Assembly: GCA_002778195.1 (NCBI GenBank)
Contig: PCDI01000006.1
Location: forward strand, 2,175,950 to 2,239,949
From: Raffaelea ambrosiae
Taxonomy: Eukaryota > Ascomycota > Sordariomycetes > Ophiostomatales > Ophiostomataceae
Length of the DNA: 64,000 nt
Direction: 5' to 3'
Shown here one piece after another: positions 1 to 11,956 of this stretch. Under the pieces are notes generated by a model. It worked only from the letters and a program-made list of their open reading frames with translations. It was not told the DNA's origin and ran no database searches. Position 1 is the first letter of the stretch; each line of letters starts with the position of its first letter. Both the position numbers and the translations under genes were made by a program.

Positions 1-2905
1 AAAGAAAAAAAATGCGTCAAATTTTTTTTGTCCAAAGATCCTGACATCACAGATCAGCTGTTAGGCGCATGCATGAAGCCATGCAGGAAAGCCAAAGAGC
101 CTGCAGGATACTATAGAGTTTTGGGCGTTGGGCTTGTCTTAGAATATGCGTGTGCTATTATTGTGACCATTGCCGAGAGGCCGAAGACAACACAGCAAGC
201 CCACCAGCAGGTTATGCGAGAAATCCAAAGTCGCACTTTCAACTGATTCGCTCTCGCACACCTCTTTCTGTGTCGCTCCTACTGCGACCCTGCCGCTCTG
301 GAACTGTGCTCTGCGAGACACTTGACACTTGCCAGCTGGGCCAGAATCTCCAAGGTGGTAGAGGGACTGGGCACCTGCAGCTGAGCACTTGACCAAACAG
401 TGTCTTACTACGTATGTGCCGCCTCTCGCTCTCTTTGTAGCTACATAGTATTTTACATGCTATGGTAGTATTTCTTAGGATCTTCCGACCGTCCCGAGAG
501 CCGAGTTTGGACTCTGAGAAAGGCTAACAAAGAGAGAGCACAACACCTCAATGGTGCCCTGCCATTGAGGAAACTGCAAAGAGAAACGCGGGAAAGACAG
601 ACCACGGCGAGAGGACGCGTGCTTGGTGCCTTGTCTCCAGGCTTCCTCCCACGGTGCATACAGTTTCGTGTCGAAACGGTGTCCGTAGTACATAGTAACT
701 AGTGCTTGAGACATGGGTACGCGTTTTCCGTGTTCTCTCCAGGCAGACACATTTTGAACGGCTTTTTTTTTTTTTTCCTCTGACGTGTTGGTTGCCTAAC
801 GAAGCTAGCGAAGAAACGGCGGTTTCTCTGGTTCCTTCTCTCCCTGTAAATCTCCTTTGTAGAATGAGCAATTACCGTGTATGGGTTCGTGGACCGTTAT
901 ACCATGTCACCGGTGCACAGAAGAGAGGGCCAACCAGGCCACAGGAAGACCACTGGATGGCCACAAAGAAGATCACAGAACCACAGAGTACCATTCGTAT
1001 GGGGGAGGAGAATGAAATGAGCCTCTAACCCCACGGGCGGCTCTCACTGGGAGGCAGCCTTCCCAGGGGGTGGAAGAGGAAGAGATGATGCGACGAGAAC
1101 CGAGCAGCCTGAGTAGGTGACGTCCCCTTGCTTGTGTTGCCTGCCCGGAAATTGGCCCTGTTGGCTGTTCCCAGCCGTTTTTTTTTTCTGCCCCTATTTT
1201 TTCTTTCCACTCTCGAGAGTTTTCTCTGTTGCGATGACTAACCTCGCTGGGTAACAAAACCCACCGGGTAGTTATAACGGTACAACGGCCTCAACGACCA
1301 CCCCGACCCGCCGTACAAAGTTGTTATACTTGGTACCAAATAGGGGCTCCATATCGGATAGGTTCTGATGGCGATCGGCCGTATTTGTCGCTTTGTCGTG
1401 GAAACCGTGGCTTGGCATTTGGAGGCGTGGACATGCCCTGACAGATCAGAATTATCGTAATACATATTATTTTCTTTGCTTATTTTTTTTCTTGACGGGG
1501 GCTGAGATGAACACGACATGTAAGATACTACGGAAACAGGCAATGAATGTCCCCATAAAGACGCAGCCAAAACAGGGACAGGAGCCCGAAGAGCCCCTAG
1601 GAACTCCCATGGGCGTCCAAGAGCTCCCAAGAGCTCCCAAGAGCTGAGCCGCCTGTTGGGCCCCGTCCTGGGAGTGCCGGATGCTGCCATACGTTGTGAA
1701 ATTGAAAAATAAGGCTGCGATTCCGAAAGGGGGGAAACAATTTAATATGTGCTCCGATGTGTCTCCTGCCATGGTGACGAGGGTTGCGTTTTCCCCTCAT
1801 CACCCGGGACGGTCCTCTCGGTCAGCTGTTCAGTCCGAGGAGCGAGAGAAGTCTTTGAAACTCGTGGCTTCCCCTCTTTTTGTGCTGATTCTCCGTGAGT
1901 ATCCGGTTCTGGCCCGCTGGAAAGCTACTGACTGGTTTTTGTTCGTCGCGTATCAGACGACGGTTTTCCGCTGATTTCGGTTCGGTCTTCCAGCGCCCCG
2001 AAAAGCCACCCCGAGGCCAGTCAGCCTTGGGGCTATGTACTATAGTATATGTAGACAACAAGAAATGTTTCAAGCTTGGCGCATCCAAGCCCAATCGGCC
2101 GTTACGAGTACATGGCATACCTCAGACAAGAAGCAACAAGGCGCAGTACGGATCCTTGCCAGCAAAAGGGGGGGGGAAATAAAACCTGTTTCGTAGATTG
2201 TCATGCAAAAGCAAAGATGCGGAAAAGATAAAGAGAGAACACAAAAAGAAGCTAGGAAATGGTGGAGGGGATATAAGACATCGGACAAACTATCCAGAAA
2301 CAGCTGTTTGAGGATGAAGAAGGAACACCCATGTGGTCACTGGAGGAAATTGTTTTCACTGTCTTCCAGAAGACGTGAACCCAGCAAAGGCCAACAAAGA
2401 CGAACAAAGTAAAACGGCAAGACACGTAAGAAAGACATTTGAAACAAGGAAAGAGGAAGAGAAAGAAACAGAAACACGGCAATGTTCCAATCGTAGCAAG
2501 CCGGTATCAAACCACCGCTGGACTTCAACAAGAACCACACAGTCCCAAGAGAGCAGAAACAAACAGAAAAAAAAAAGACGCGAGCACATGCCCTCTCAAC
2601 AACAAGAACAGATACACAAGAGATCTGCTCCCATACACATACAACCAATATATATGTGTGCACATATGCCCTCCTCCAGACGTCGATTCCCTGGTATTAT
2701 TCATATGTGTTTATGCTTAATCGCAACCACATGCTGGAACTCACCCACACTCGCTCTTGCCACACAGCCACAGCCCATCACGAGAACACGGTACGTAGTT
2801 ATACTGCACTTCTGTGCAGATCTCGATAATGGTACCAACGGTGCATTTCTGCACAGAGCCATGCATTCTCAACCACCCGCACACATGCCGTTAAGCTGTC
2901 TCTAC
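1..2905. other. Gene-free left flank
   Basis: I see no convincing coding sequence here. Open frames are short, low-complexity and lack splice-joined family motifs. The right part lies just beyond the 3' end of the kinase gene and should contain its 3' UTR. A small direct repeat of the GAGCTCCCAA type is present around 1617-1645, and T- or A-runs are frequent. Confidence 0.6.
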
Positions 2906-3943
2906 TTACCCTCGACTGCCCACACCCGTCCACAGTCCCTTGGACGTCTCCACCACCTTGTTCACCTGCATCCCCGGACGGAGAGACGCCGGCACGGCGT
3001 TCAGCGGCGGCGCATCGTCCATGTCGACGTCCGTGGCCGGATTCCGGCCAGGCATCGTGCCGTACCCGGAATCGTTCCAGGCAGTCTGGGACGTGGTGGT
3101 GGCGGCGGCGGCGGCGGCAGCTGGAGCAGCAGCCGCACTGGCCAGTGGTGGTGGTGCTGCCGGTGAGAGCATGGCCGGCGGTGCCGCTGCCGCCCGTGCT
3201 TGTGCGGCATAGTTGATGTTGCGAGGCGCCGTCGGCGACTCGTACGTCCGGCTGTTGGTGTAGTTGTTGCTGCTGGTATTGCGCTGATGGCCATTGCTGT
3301 TGCCGTTGCTGTAGCTGTTGCTGTTGCTGTTGCCGTTGTTGCTGCCTCCTTGGTTGCTCCCGTTGCTCCCGTTGCTGCTGGTGCTGCCGTTGTTCTGGCC
3401 CTCGCGCAGCTTGTTGATGGCGCGGACGGTATCGATGGCGGCGTGCAGGGTGCGGCGGGCATTGAAGTTCTTCTTGACGTTGGGCAGCAGATTCTCGCCC
3501 TTGTTGACGACGATGGAGCCGTCAGGGGCGGTCTCATAGCCGGCGACAAAGGGATGGTGCAGCGCCTCGTGGGCGGTCATGCGGCGGGCCGGGTCGATGG
3601 TGAGGCAGCGGGTGACAAAGTCCTTGGCGTCGTCGGACACGCCGCGCCAGTAGTCGACGGGCGTGAAGGAGTAGTCGGCCTTGAGGATGGCCTGCATCTC
3701 CTCAAAGTCGCTGTCGCGGTCAAAGGGGGTGTAGCCGCAGAGCAGGAAATACGTGATCACGCCGAGCGCCCAAACGTCGACGGGCTTGCCGTGGCCCGTC
3801 TTCTTGAAGATCTCGGGCGCCATGTAGCCGGGCGTGCCGCAGGTGGTGGTCAGCACGTGGAACTGCTCCTCGTCCATGATGCGGGAGAGGCCGAAGTCGG
3901 CAATGAGCAGGTCCGCGTTGTCCTCGGGCGTGCGAAACAGCAG

Positions 3944-3979
<36 letters not shown>

Positions 3980-4472
3980 GTCGTGCAGGTAGGCGACGGC
4001 CGACAGGGTGGCGCGGATCAGGTCGGCGGCGTCGGACTCGTAGTAGCTGCCCTTGCGGCAGATGCGGTCGAACAGCTCGCCGCCGAGGGCCAGGTCGGTG
4101 ACCAGGTAGAGGTTGTTCATCGTCTCAAAGTAGTCGACCAGCGTGAGGATGTTCTTGTGGCCCATCGAGACTTTTTTGAGTACGGCGATTTCGTTGCGGA
4201 CCTGTGGGGGGGTTGTGTAAGCATGTATTCAAAAGAGGGACTCTAGTGATAGTATCTTGGACGTTCGTGCCGCCATGATGCCTCGAAAGCATCTACCCAA
4301 GACCTACCATGTGCTCGCGTCCCGCCATCAGCCGCTTGTTGATGACCTTGGCCGCGTAACATCGCCCCGTGTCAATGTGCACGCACTCCTTGACCACCGA
4401 GTAGGACCCTGCGCCGAGCGTCTTGCCGACCTTGTAGCGACATGGCTGGACCTGGGGCGGCTGCGCGGCCAT
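2906..4472 (-). CDS. camk-1: Calcium/calmodulin-dependent protein kinase (CaMK I-like)
   Basis: Two exons, 4472-4308 and 4201-2906, separated by a 106-nt intron with GTAGGT donor and CACAG acceptor; 486 residues. The start codon in exon 1 precedes a glycine-rich loop (GAGSYSVV, about residue 20) and the ATP-binding lysine in AAKVI. Exon 2 carries HRDLKPEN (catalytic Asp about residue 136), DFGLS and GTPGYMAPE. After the kinase domain comes a basic stretch, VKKNFNARRTLHAAIDTVRA, in the place of the autoinhibitory/calmodulin-binding segment of CaM kinases. A long Asn/Gly/Ser-rich linker and an Ala/Pro-rich region follow, then a C-terminal SLRPGMQVNKVVETSKG block. The family phosphorylates Ser/Thr targets in response to Ca2+/calmodulin in the cytosol and nucleus. 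Family assignment is strong; which fungal CaMK paralog this is remains inferred. Confidence 0.9.
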
Positions 4473-5377
4473 TTTGGATGACGAGGGAGGGTCGGATGGG
4501 GATAGAGGAGGACGGACGAGGATGGAGGAGGTCGAGAGATGGCAGGAGGGGATTTGTCGAGAGCACAGTTGCAGAAGAGATAGAAGAGGCAGAATCGAGA
4601 GAGAGGGAGGGAGGGATCGTGGCTGTCGCTCTGATCGCGGGCCGTCGACAGTTCGATCTCGGCGTTCGGGAGATCGGCAGCAGTTGAAGATTTTAGTCGT
4701 CGAACGAAAGGTAAAAAAAAAGGAAAAACGAGAGATCAACTCTGCGAGTCTTGTGTACCACCAGGAAACCAGGTTGGGCTCGGACAGGGGGCGCGCTGAT
4801 CGATCGAGATTCGGCTCCTTAAAAAGAAAAAGAAAAAGGTCAGATAGACTGTCGCTCTCTGTCGCTCGCTTGCAGCCGCATCTGACACCACATCAAATCC
4901 GGACGCTTGGTGGTGGTGGTGAGGAGTGAGTAGTGGCCGCTTTGGTGGGGGAGCGAAGGATGCGACACCCTGAGTGGTTCCCCTCGCGCTGTTTGGGAGG
5001 TCTCGACCGTTATGGCGGTCCCGCCTCGTTTGGCAGGCGGGGGCCCTGTCTTTGTGTCTGTGTTATCGACCCCTCTCAGCCAAGCGCTATTAATACCTGC
5101 TACACAACGGCCTAAGAGAGACGCAGGGGAAAGTTGTTGGTGATTGAGATGGACGCAGGAGAAGCAGAGCATTCTCTGAACAAAGAGCCAGATGTGTTTG
5201 TCTGGTCTCGAAAGACGGCCGGCCAGGCATGTGCGCTCCTCAGAGAAGATGTTCCTATTCCAAAGATGCTAGTGAAAGTTATACGAGATCAGATGCCAGC
5301 CAGTGCTTGTTAATGCTTGCATGCCACGCCCGTTTCCAAACTAGTAACCCAAGGCTATGTCACATGCCTTCATCGTC
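4473..5377. other. Intergenic: kinase promoter and 3' flank of the GGQ gene
   Basis: Upstream of the kinase start, the plus strand is purine-rich near 4500-4720, so the transcript strand is CT-rich, as is common just upstream of fungal start codons. The rest separates the two minus-strand genes. No coding sequence seen. Confidence 0.5.
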
Positions 5378-6122
5378 TTAGTAGTCGTCGCCACCTCCTC
5401 GCCGCGACTGCTTCTTGGAGCTCCTCTTCTTCTTCTCTCGAATTCTGTTCTCGTGAAACGCCTTCTCCCTGGCGGTTGTTAGTTGGAAAGCCAAGTCTGG
5501 AACCGCACTCAACCGCGAATAAGAAGCAGCACTCACACTGCCCTGTACTTCTTCTTCTTGGCCGGATCCGTCTCGCCGGGCACCGTCTCGTCGTAGATTT
5601 TGACTAGTTCGTCGTACAGTTTCTGGTGGTTCTCGTCCGTGTTGGCACTCCGGCTGCGCTGCGCCTGTGCTTGGATCGTGATGGTGTCGGTGCCCTTGGC
5701 ATAGTAGCGCGACGACCGCAATTTTCCTTGCAGCATCTTCGGCAGAGTCCCCATTAGCTCGCCAACTGCCCATGATGTCGTGGCCTTCGTCTCGGTTCTG
5801 TTAGTGGTTGTGTCAGCAGCAATGACGTATCTTACTTGTTCGGCCTTGTTCTGCAATTCAAGTCCCGACAGACTCACTTGTTGACGTGCTGGCCCCCCGG
5901 CCCACTGGACCTTGAATAGGCCGTATTGCCCTTGGGCAACGTGCTCTGTGTGAACGCTTTGCGCCACTCCCGCGCAGCTCGCAACTCGTCCGGGTCAAGG
6001 TCGCTGTCAAACGCATCGTACCTACTCGCATACCGGACGAGGCTAGGGCCAAGTGCCGCAAAGCGAGGGACACGCACGAGCCTTGACGGCACGGCCAGGC
6101 TGGGGAATGAGCTGCTCAGCAT
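5378..6122 (-). CDS. Mitochondrial GGQ-domain peptidyl-tRNA hydrolase / release-factor-like protein
   Basis: Three exons: 6122-5878, 5797-5537 and 5468-5378; 198 residues. The donors are GTGAGT in both introns and the acceptors TAACAG and GCCAG; the splices keep frame as HVNK-TETKATTSW and KKKYRAV-EKAFHEN. The N-terminus is basic and Ser/Ala/Arg-rich, like a mitochondrial presequence. The class I release-factor hallmark is SGPGGQHVNK, with GGQ at residues 76-78, and the C-terminus is very basic (REKKKRSSKK). This is the layout of ICT1/C12orf65/yeast Pth4 proteins, which hydrolyse peptidyl-tRNA on stalled mitoribosomes. There is no codon-recognition domain, so it is not a canonical RF1. Substrate and localisation are inferred from the family. 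Confidence 0.88.
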
Positions 6123-7173
6123 AGTTCGTGGCTGATGTTGTTCAAGACCTTATGCTGAGCTTGGTTCTCGCTCTTCTGTCCACTCCACCTCTGATGTAGA
6201 GCCCTACAGAAAACGGCTGCCTCAGCTCATCTCATGGTGCCTATCGCGGCGTAGAAATATTGCCCTGAAGATCGGCAAGCCAGTTCGGAGGAGTGCTGTC
6301 CTGCCTAGGGTACCAATGATCGGTCTGGCACAAATTTGTGCTGTGTTCATGGTATTTTTTGGTGAGGCGGGAACGAGGCTAGCGGCCGGTACTTCGCTGC
6401 AAGCTGGGCAGATGGAGGATGCCCTACGCGCTCTGGCGTGCACAAATTTTGTGGGTCCCCACCAGCCGCCTCTTCCCCCACTTGTTTGCACACGAGAACA
6501 GCACGACGGCTTCCTAAGCTTTCCCTCACATTTCCCTTAATTTTATCGCCTTCGCTTTTTTCCCCCTCTTCTTTTTTTCCGCTTTCCGTATATCCCAACC
6601 CGAAACTTATCTCGCCTGTGACGTGGCAGATATCCGCATAACAGCCGGTACTCGACTCCTCGAACGTCCAATACTGTCCCATTTAGAAAGAAAAATTAGA
6701 GCCCTGTTCTCTTTCTCACGCGCTCGCTCACAAAACGCCCGTTTGCCTGTTTTGTGCGCCCACTACAGCACAACCGAACAGCCAACCCGGCTCGCAGCCT
6801 TTCCTTCCAGGCCTCTTCGGCTGCGCAGGTCGTGCCTTCCCGTTTTGTCAACCCGGCTGCCTCGCGCGCACTCATTTCCCAACCCAACCAGCAGTCGCGA
6901 CCGGTCGTGCCTTCCCAATCCAGTAGCCTAAGGCCAGCTTCTCTTTCTGTGCTCTGCTTCCCGTCTGTGACTCCCACAGCTCTGTAACAAGGACCCCCGC
7001 GCGCACAAACGCCCGCTGTTACTGCCTATCATTCATCGCCTTCCACCTTTCCTTGCATCTCTCTCTGCCTCACCTCTCCAGAGTTTCCCAGACGCCAGCC
7101 CTCCGCGCTGTCCTCCAACGGCCAGCGTTGATCTGCCTTCCAATATCTGCCATATCTCCGTATCCTGTCTGCG
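6123..7173. promoter_or_regulatory. Divergent promoter between GGQ gene and nab3
   Basis: About 1.05 kb separating two divergently transcribed genes. CT-rich blocks lie close upstream of the nab3 start (7030-7090). No TATA box or coding sequence could be singled out. Confidence 0.5.
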
Positions 7174-9982
7174 ATGACCGCCGAACCCGAAGACCCCTCC
7201 GCGGGCACCACCCCAGTCTCGAAAGATGCCGAAGCCGAGGATCCCCAGAATGACCAAATGATAGACGATCTTGACGAGGGCGCCGTTGACAGTGACAGCC
7301 TGGATGTCTATAGCGACGATGACCAGAAGCAGGAGGATGCGCAGCACAACCCAGCCCAAGCCACCGGGGCCATAGAGAGCGCGGTCAACGACGCCAGCGG
7401 TAGCACTGATGATGATGATGATGATGACTACGGAAGTTCTCTGAGCTCACCTCCAGATTCAGACGAGGAAGAGGGCGAGATCAGCGACGATGCAGACCCG
7501 TCGCCCCCAGAGCCCACAGAAGAAACCACGGCCGGTGACCGTGCCGCCGCGCCCACCACCGGCTCCGACAACGAGTCTGCCCAGATTGAGGTGTCTGTCG
7601 CCAACACCGTTCCAGCCCCGTCCTCGTCCAGTACCCCTCCAGCCCAGACATCTGCCGGCTCGGCTACTGCTGCTGCTGCTGCTGCGACAACTGCAGCTCC
7701 CTCGGCTGCACCGCCTGCCGCCGAGCTGTCCCACGAGCCACCGACCCAGACGGAGGCTGCAGCTGAGCTCACTGTCCAGGATGACCAGACTGCTGCTTTT
7801 GCAAAGAGCCTGGCAGACGTGCCGGCCGATGCTGCTGCTGAAGCCAACGATGCAGGCATTGATATCGACAAGATGCTCGACGCTATCTCAGCCGATACAA
7901 CACCAGCCCCGTCCAGTCTGGCATCAATGCCAAAGCCGGCCAACCTGCCCCGTCCTCCTCCGAAAGGCCCATCACGGACATCCACCAGCCAATCTTCCTC
8001 GTCCATTGCCAATGAGAAATCCTCCAACCTGTTCTATGTCGCCACAGGCGCTCCTGGGACTGTGGGTGGCACCGCCGTCCTTGGATCGCCCCCATCCTCC
8101 TCGATCGGCCTGAAACCCAACCCGAAAGCTCCCACTGTCGGGTCTGCGCCGCAGACAGCCCCTCCCAGTGCGCCCCGCCGCCCGAGCAACAATAACCAGG
8201 ACAAAGCAGCTGTAGACCGGGCCTACCAGGCTTTTCTTGCCGATGAGAAGCACTACATGGCTGATGCGAACTGGGACAAGTTCCCAGACGGATCGCGGAT
8301 GTTTATTGGTACGTTTTCTTCTTGTTGCATGGCATACCCTGCTGTGGTGTATTTGCTCTTGCCGATATCGTCTAACTGTACCCCCCACAGGAAATCTGTC
8401 GCAGGAGAGGGTCAGCAAGAAGGACATATTTGATGCCTTCCATCGCTTTGGCCGGATCATGCAGATCTCAATCAAGTCAGCTTATGGATTTGTCCAGTAC
8501 AACAAGGCCGAGGAAGCTCAGGAAGCCATCAAACACCTCCAAGGCCATGAGATCCGGGGGCGTAAGATCCGTAAGTCCCCTTTTGCGGATGCCTCTTATT
8601 TGTTGGACCTTTGTCGCTGACTGTTTTTAGACCTCGAGGTTTCTAAGCCACAACGGCGAGAGCGGGAAAAGGAACGTGGAAGCCGTGGAGAGCGAGGAGG
8701 GGAGCGCGGTGAGCGCGGTGAGCGTGGAGAGCGTGGAGAGCGTGGAGAGCGTGGAGGGCGTTCCCCTGAGCGCAACAAGGGACGCGGCGGCAGAGGTGCG
8801 GACCGCTACGATGGCCGCGAGCAAGGTGGCCGCCGGGGTCGTGACGACTACCGTCCGGGGACTAGAGATGGTCGCGAGCCGTCTCCTCGCCGCGATCGTG
8901 GCCGAGATGATCATTACGGAGGCCGAGACCGAGATGGCCGTGATTCCTCTGACCGGCACGCACGGGACCGATCTCGGTCGCCATACCGCTCTGGGGGTGG
9001 TAGCGGCAGCAAATCATACCGCTCACGACGTTCTCCCAGCCCGTACGACCGAAGTCGGAACGACAGCGGCAGCGGCGGCGGCGGCGTCGGCGGCGGCGTC
9101 GGCGGCGGCTACAATGGGTTGACAGTGCGGCGCGGAAGCGATGTTCCTGATGTGCAGTTCCTTGTCACTCAGGGTATTGAGCGCGACTTTATCAAATGGG
9201 TCCAGGGCGCCTTCGACGAGCGCGGCCTCAAGACCGACATTATGCTGTTGACGCCGCACAGCCCGCCACGTAACACGGTGATCCAAACGCAGGTGTTGGA
9301 GGGTGTGACGGCCGTAGTAGACCTGGATGCCAGGTCGCAAGCTACGGGCAAGCTGCCTCTTCAGGTGTTTGACCGCTCGGCAGGCACAAGCAACGTACGT
9401 TTCGACAGCTACCAGGACCTGTCTCCCCAGATCGCTGCCGACGTGGTGCTCCGATCCAAGTCGGCCGCTGCAGCCCATAATTACCAGTCTGCCAACAGCT
9501 ATGGACAGCGGTACGGCGGTGGCGTTGGTGCACCCAGCAGCCACGCCTACCCTCCTCCCGGCTACCAGGCACCAACCTCGGCAGCTGCCCCTCCCCAACC
9601 CGCTGCTGCAGCGGCCAACGCCTATGATCTGGCCGCACTTGTTGGCCAACTAGACAGCACAGCTCTCGCACAGCTCCTGGGTGCTCTGCAGACTCCGCAG
9701 TCAGCACAGGCAGTTACAGCTTCTCTCCAAGGCTATCCGCAGGCGGCCCCGTACGCCCAAAATGCTCCAGGTCAAGCGAGCCTGAACGCCATTCTGAGCA
9801 CACTCGGGGCGACTTCGGCTGGCGGCGTCCCGGCCACACCTGCCGCTCCAGTCTACGGGACTGCCGCTCCCTATGCTACAGGCATTCCTTCTGCGCCGGC
9901 GGCTCAGTACCAAGTGCCGCAGGGTGGCAACGACCAGACGATTCAGGCCATCATGGCCCAGCTTGCTAAGTACAGGCAGTAG
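7174..9982 (+). CDS. nab3: Nab3-like nuclear RNA-binding protein (RRM)
   Basis: Three exons: 7174-8308, 8391-8570 and 8631-9982; 888 residues. The introns are 82 and 60 nt (GTACGT...CACAG and GTAAGT...TTTAG). An acidic N-terminus contains an Asp run near residue 80 and Ser/Thr/Pro/Ala-rich segments. A single RRM follows (about 374-445) with RNP2 MFIGNLS and RNP1 YGFVQYN. Both introns lie inside the RRM coding part. Next come repeats of Gly-Glu-Arg and an Arg/Asp/Ser-rich region, a conserved block from SDVPDVQFLV to about residue 650, and an Ala/Pro/Gln-rich tail. This order matches fungal Nab3, which with Nrd1 and Sen1 directs termination and exosome processing of short RNA polymerase II transcripts. 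The complex role is known for yeast and inferred here. Confidence 0.85.
8695..8762 (+). repeat. In-frame Gly-Glu-Arg tandem repeat in nab3
   Basis: Nine-base units of the GAGCGTGGA/GAGCGCGGT type are repeated head to tail and encode Gly-Glu-Arg triplets just after the RRM. Such RGG-like stretches can bind RNA; length variation between strains is likely. Confidence 0.8.
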
Positions 9983-10624
9983 TCGGCTGGTCTTGGCACC
10001 TGCTCCTGTCCCATGATACCTCAAGTCCACAGAGGCACTCTTCTCAGCATCATCTGTTCTCTTTGAACTTCCGTTTCTATGTACTTTAATTTTGCATTTC
10101 TTCTTTGTGTTTTCCCCTAGCGATACCAGAAGCTCATTGCAATTTGCTGCTCCGTTTGAAAAACTGAAATGGTGTTGGGTGGGTGTTGCGGACAGGTAGA
10201 CGAGAAAAAAAGAAAAAAAAAAGAACAAGTGAGGGAAATTTAGGTGCTAGAAGCCGGAACGAGCTACGGGTGGAGAATACCAAAAAAAAGGCGTGCTTGT
10301 ATTCACAGATGAGATTTTTTTTAGAAGTTCAGTACTCGAAGAAAAAAGAGCAGAAAGATGAAAAGAAAAGTGGACAGTATTGTGTGTCCAAATGCAAGTG
10401 AGCGTGATAGTTGACCCTTTCCTCCATATCCCATGGAGTTCCCCCAGTTTTGTTGCGTGTGTATATATGTATGCTAGTAGTGTGGATGATGATACAAAGA
10501 GACAAGATGTAATGATACAAGAATGGAGGCATCGAGATGCCGCAATAGACGGCAGTAGAAACGGTCGGAGAAGAACACTGCAACCCAAAAGGCCTTGTCT
10601 GATCGGGCCTTCGTCTCGAGTCCC
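9983..10624. other. Convergent 3' region, nab3 / LETM1 gene
   Basis: Both flanking genes end here. The stretch is rich in A-runs and T-runs around 10200-10370, as expected for the 3' UTRs and polyadenylation regions of both. No coding sequence seen. Confidence 0.5.
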
Positions 10625-11956
10625 TCATTTCGCCGGCCAGTCATTCGGCCGCCGGGCCAGCAGCTCCACCCGTCTGGCCACGCCGGCGTCTGTCACCATG
10701 ACTTCTGTTGTCCGGGCGGTGGCGGCCACGGATCCGCCGGCCACCTCGGCGACGGCCGACGCCGCCCGGTCGGCGGCCCGGGTCCGCTCCAGCCACTCGG
10801 CCAGCACGCCCCGCAGCTGCGTCTCGTCCACGTCCCGCACGTCCACGCCGCGGTCCGCGCACGCCAGCCGCACCTCTTCTGCCTCGAGCGCGGCGGCGCC
10901 GCCCGCCGCCCGCAGCAGCCCGTCGTCCTCGGCCAGGAACTGCAGGCGCCGGTGCACGCGCGCGCGCGCCAGCAGCCCCGGCACCGCGATCAGCCCCAGC
11001 CGGTCCCACATGGGCGACACCAGCCCCAGGCTGCGCGCAATGTGGGCGTACACGGGCCCCAGCGCCTGCGGGCCGACCTGCCCCGCCTGGGCCTGGGCCT
11101 GGAGCTGGACAAACGAGGCGTGCCGCCGGGCCTCCGTCTGGCGCCGCAGCTTGTCGACCTGCCTGGGGATGCGGCACGGGTAGGGCACCAGGTGCGGAAA
11201 GACCATGACCACGAGCGGCGTCAGCTCCCCGCAGACGAGCAGCAGCAGGCCGAACACGGGCATAAGGCGCATGTCGTGGCGCCAGCGCTGGTAGAGCAAG
11301 AAGTCGGACCGGCGGTGGACGACGACCGCGGACCGTCGGCCGGCCTGCTGTTGGGCGAAAACGGCCTTGGTGTTGGCCCAGAGGTAGACGAGGCCGGTCT
11401 TGTAGAAGGCGAGGTAGGCCTTGCCGGTGGCGAGCAGGTGCTGGAACGTGGAGATGTGGGGGCTGCGGGCGGGGAGCTCGAGCGGCGGCGGGCGGGTGGT
11501 GGCCGGGGGGTTGGCCTCGTTGTTGTAGACAGACGCCGCCGTGGTGGTGTTGTTGTTGTTGTTGTTGTTGCTGTTGTTGTCGACGGCCGTGTTCCCTATG
11601 GTCTCGATGCTGGAGGACCGCTGGGAGTTGCCGGCCGCCGCGCTGGTCGACGAGAAGGTATTCACAGCAGCGGCCTTGGAGAGGGTGGGCATTGGCGCCC
11701 GACGGGACGAGGAGGAGGAGGAGGAGGAAGAGGAGGCCGAGACGAGGGCCCATGACGACGTGCGCGGCGCGGAAGACGGTGTGGCCGGCGAGGGTGCCGA
11801 GGATGTCGCATGGTAGCCGGCATGCTGCTGGCAGTGGACGAGGGCGGCGGCCTGGCGGGCACCGACCGAAGTGGTAGTAGTAGCAGCAATGGCCTGGCCG
11901 AGGCCGAGCGCGCTCGTGGACGCGCGCAGAACGCGCAATTGGATCGCGGGTATCAT
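10625..11956 (-). CDS. LETM1-domain mitochondrial inner-membrane protein
   Basis: Single exon of 443 residues starting at the MIPAIQLRVL methionine. The frame is open further upstream to 12067, but that part is hydrophobic/aromatic and unlike a presequence, so the internal start is preferred. The N-terminus is Arg/Ala/Ser/Thr-rich, typical of mitochondrial import. A low-complexity Ser and Asn run follows, then a LETM1 core (about residues 205-290) with RRSDFLLYQRWRHDMRLMP, a hydrophobic segment VFGLLLLVCGELTPLVVMVF and PHLVPYPCRIPRQ. LETM1/Mdm38 proteins sit in the inner membrane and affect K+/H+ exchange and mitoribosome docking. The divergent sequence suggests a LETM1-like paralog rather than Mdm38 itself. 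The C-terminal half is Ala/Arg-rich and helical. Confidence 0.75.
   Translation of the reverse strand: MIPAIQLRVLRASTSALGLGQAIAATTTTSVGARQAAALVHCQQHAGYHATSSAPSPATPSSAPRTSSWALVSASSSSSSSSSSRRAPMPTLSKAAAVNTFSSTSAAAGNSQRSSSIETIGNTAVDNNSNNNNNNNTTTAASVYNNEANPPATTRPPPLELPARSPHISTFQHLLATGKAYLAFYKTGLVYLWANTKAVFAQQQAGRRSAVVVHRRSDFLLYQRWRHDMRLMPVFGLLLLVCGELTPLVVMVFPHLVPYPCRIPRQVDKLRRQTEARRHASFVQLQAQAQAGQVGPQALGPVYAHIARSLGLVSPMWDRLGLIAVPGLLARARVHRRLQFLAEDDGLLRAAGGAAALEAEEVRLACADRGVDVRDVDETQLRGVLAEWLERTRAADRAASAVAEVAGGSVAATARTTEVMVTDAGVARRVELLARRPNDWPAK

Noticed and set aside
2333..3166. 277-codon plus-strand frame overlapping the kinase 3' end
   Set aside because: Antisense to a supported kinase exon at its right end and low-complexity His/Arg/Thr-rich elsewhere.
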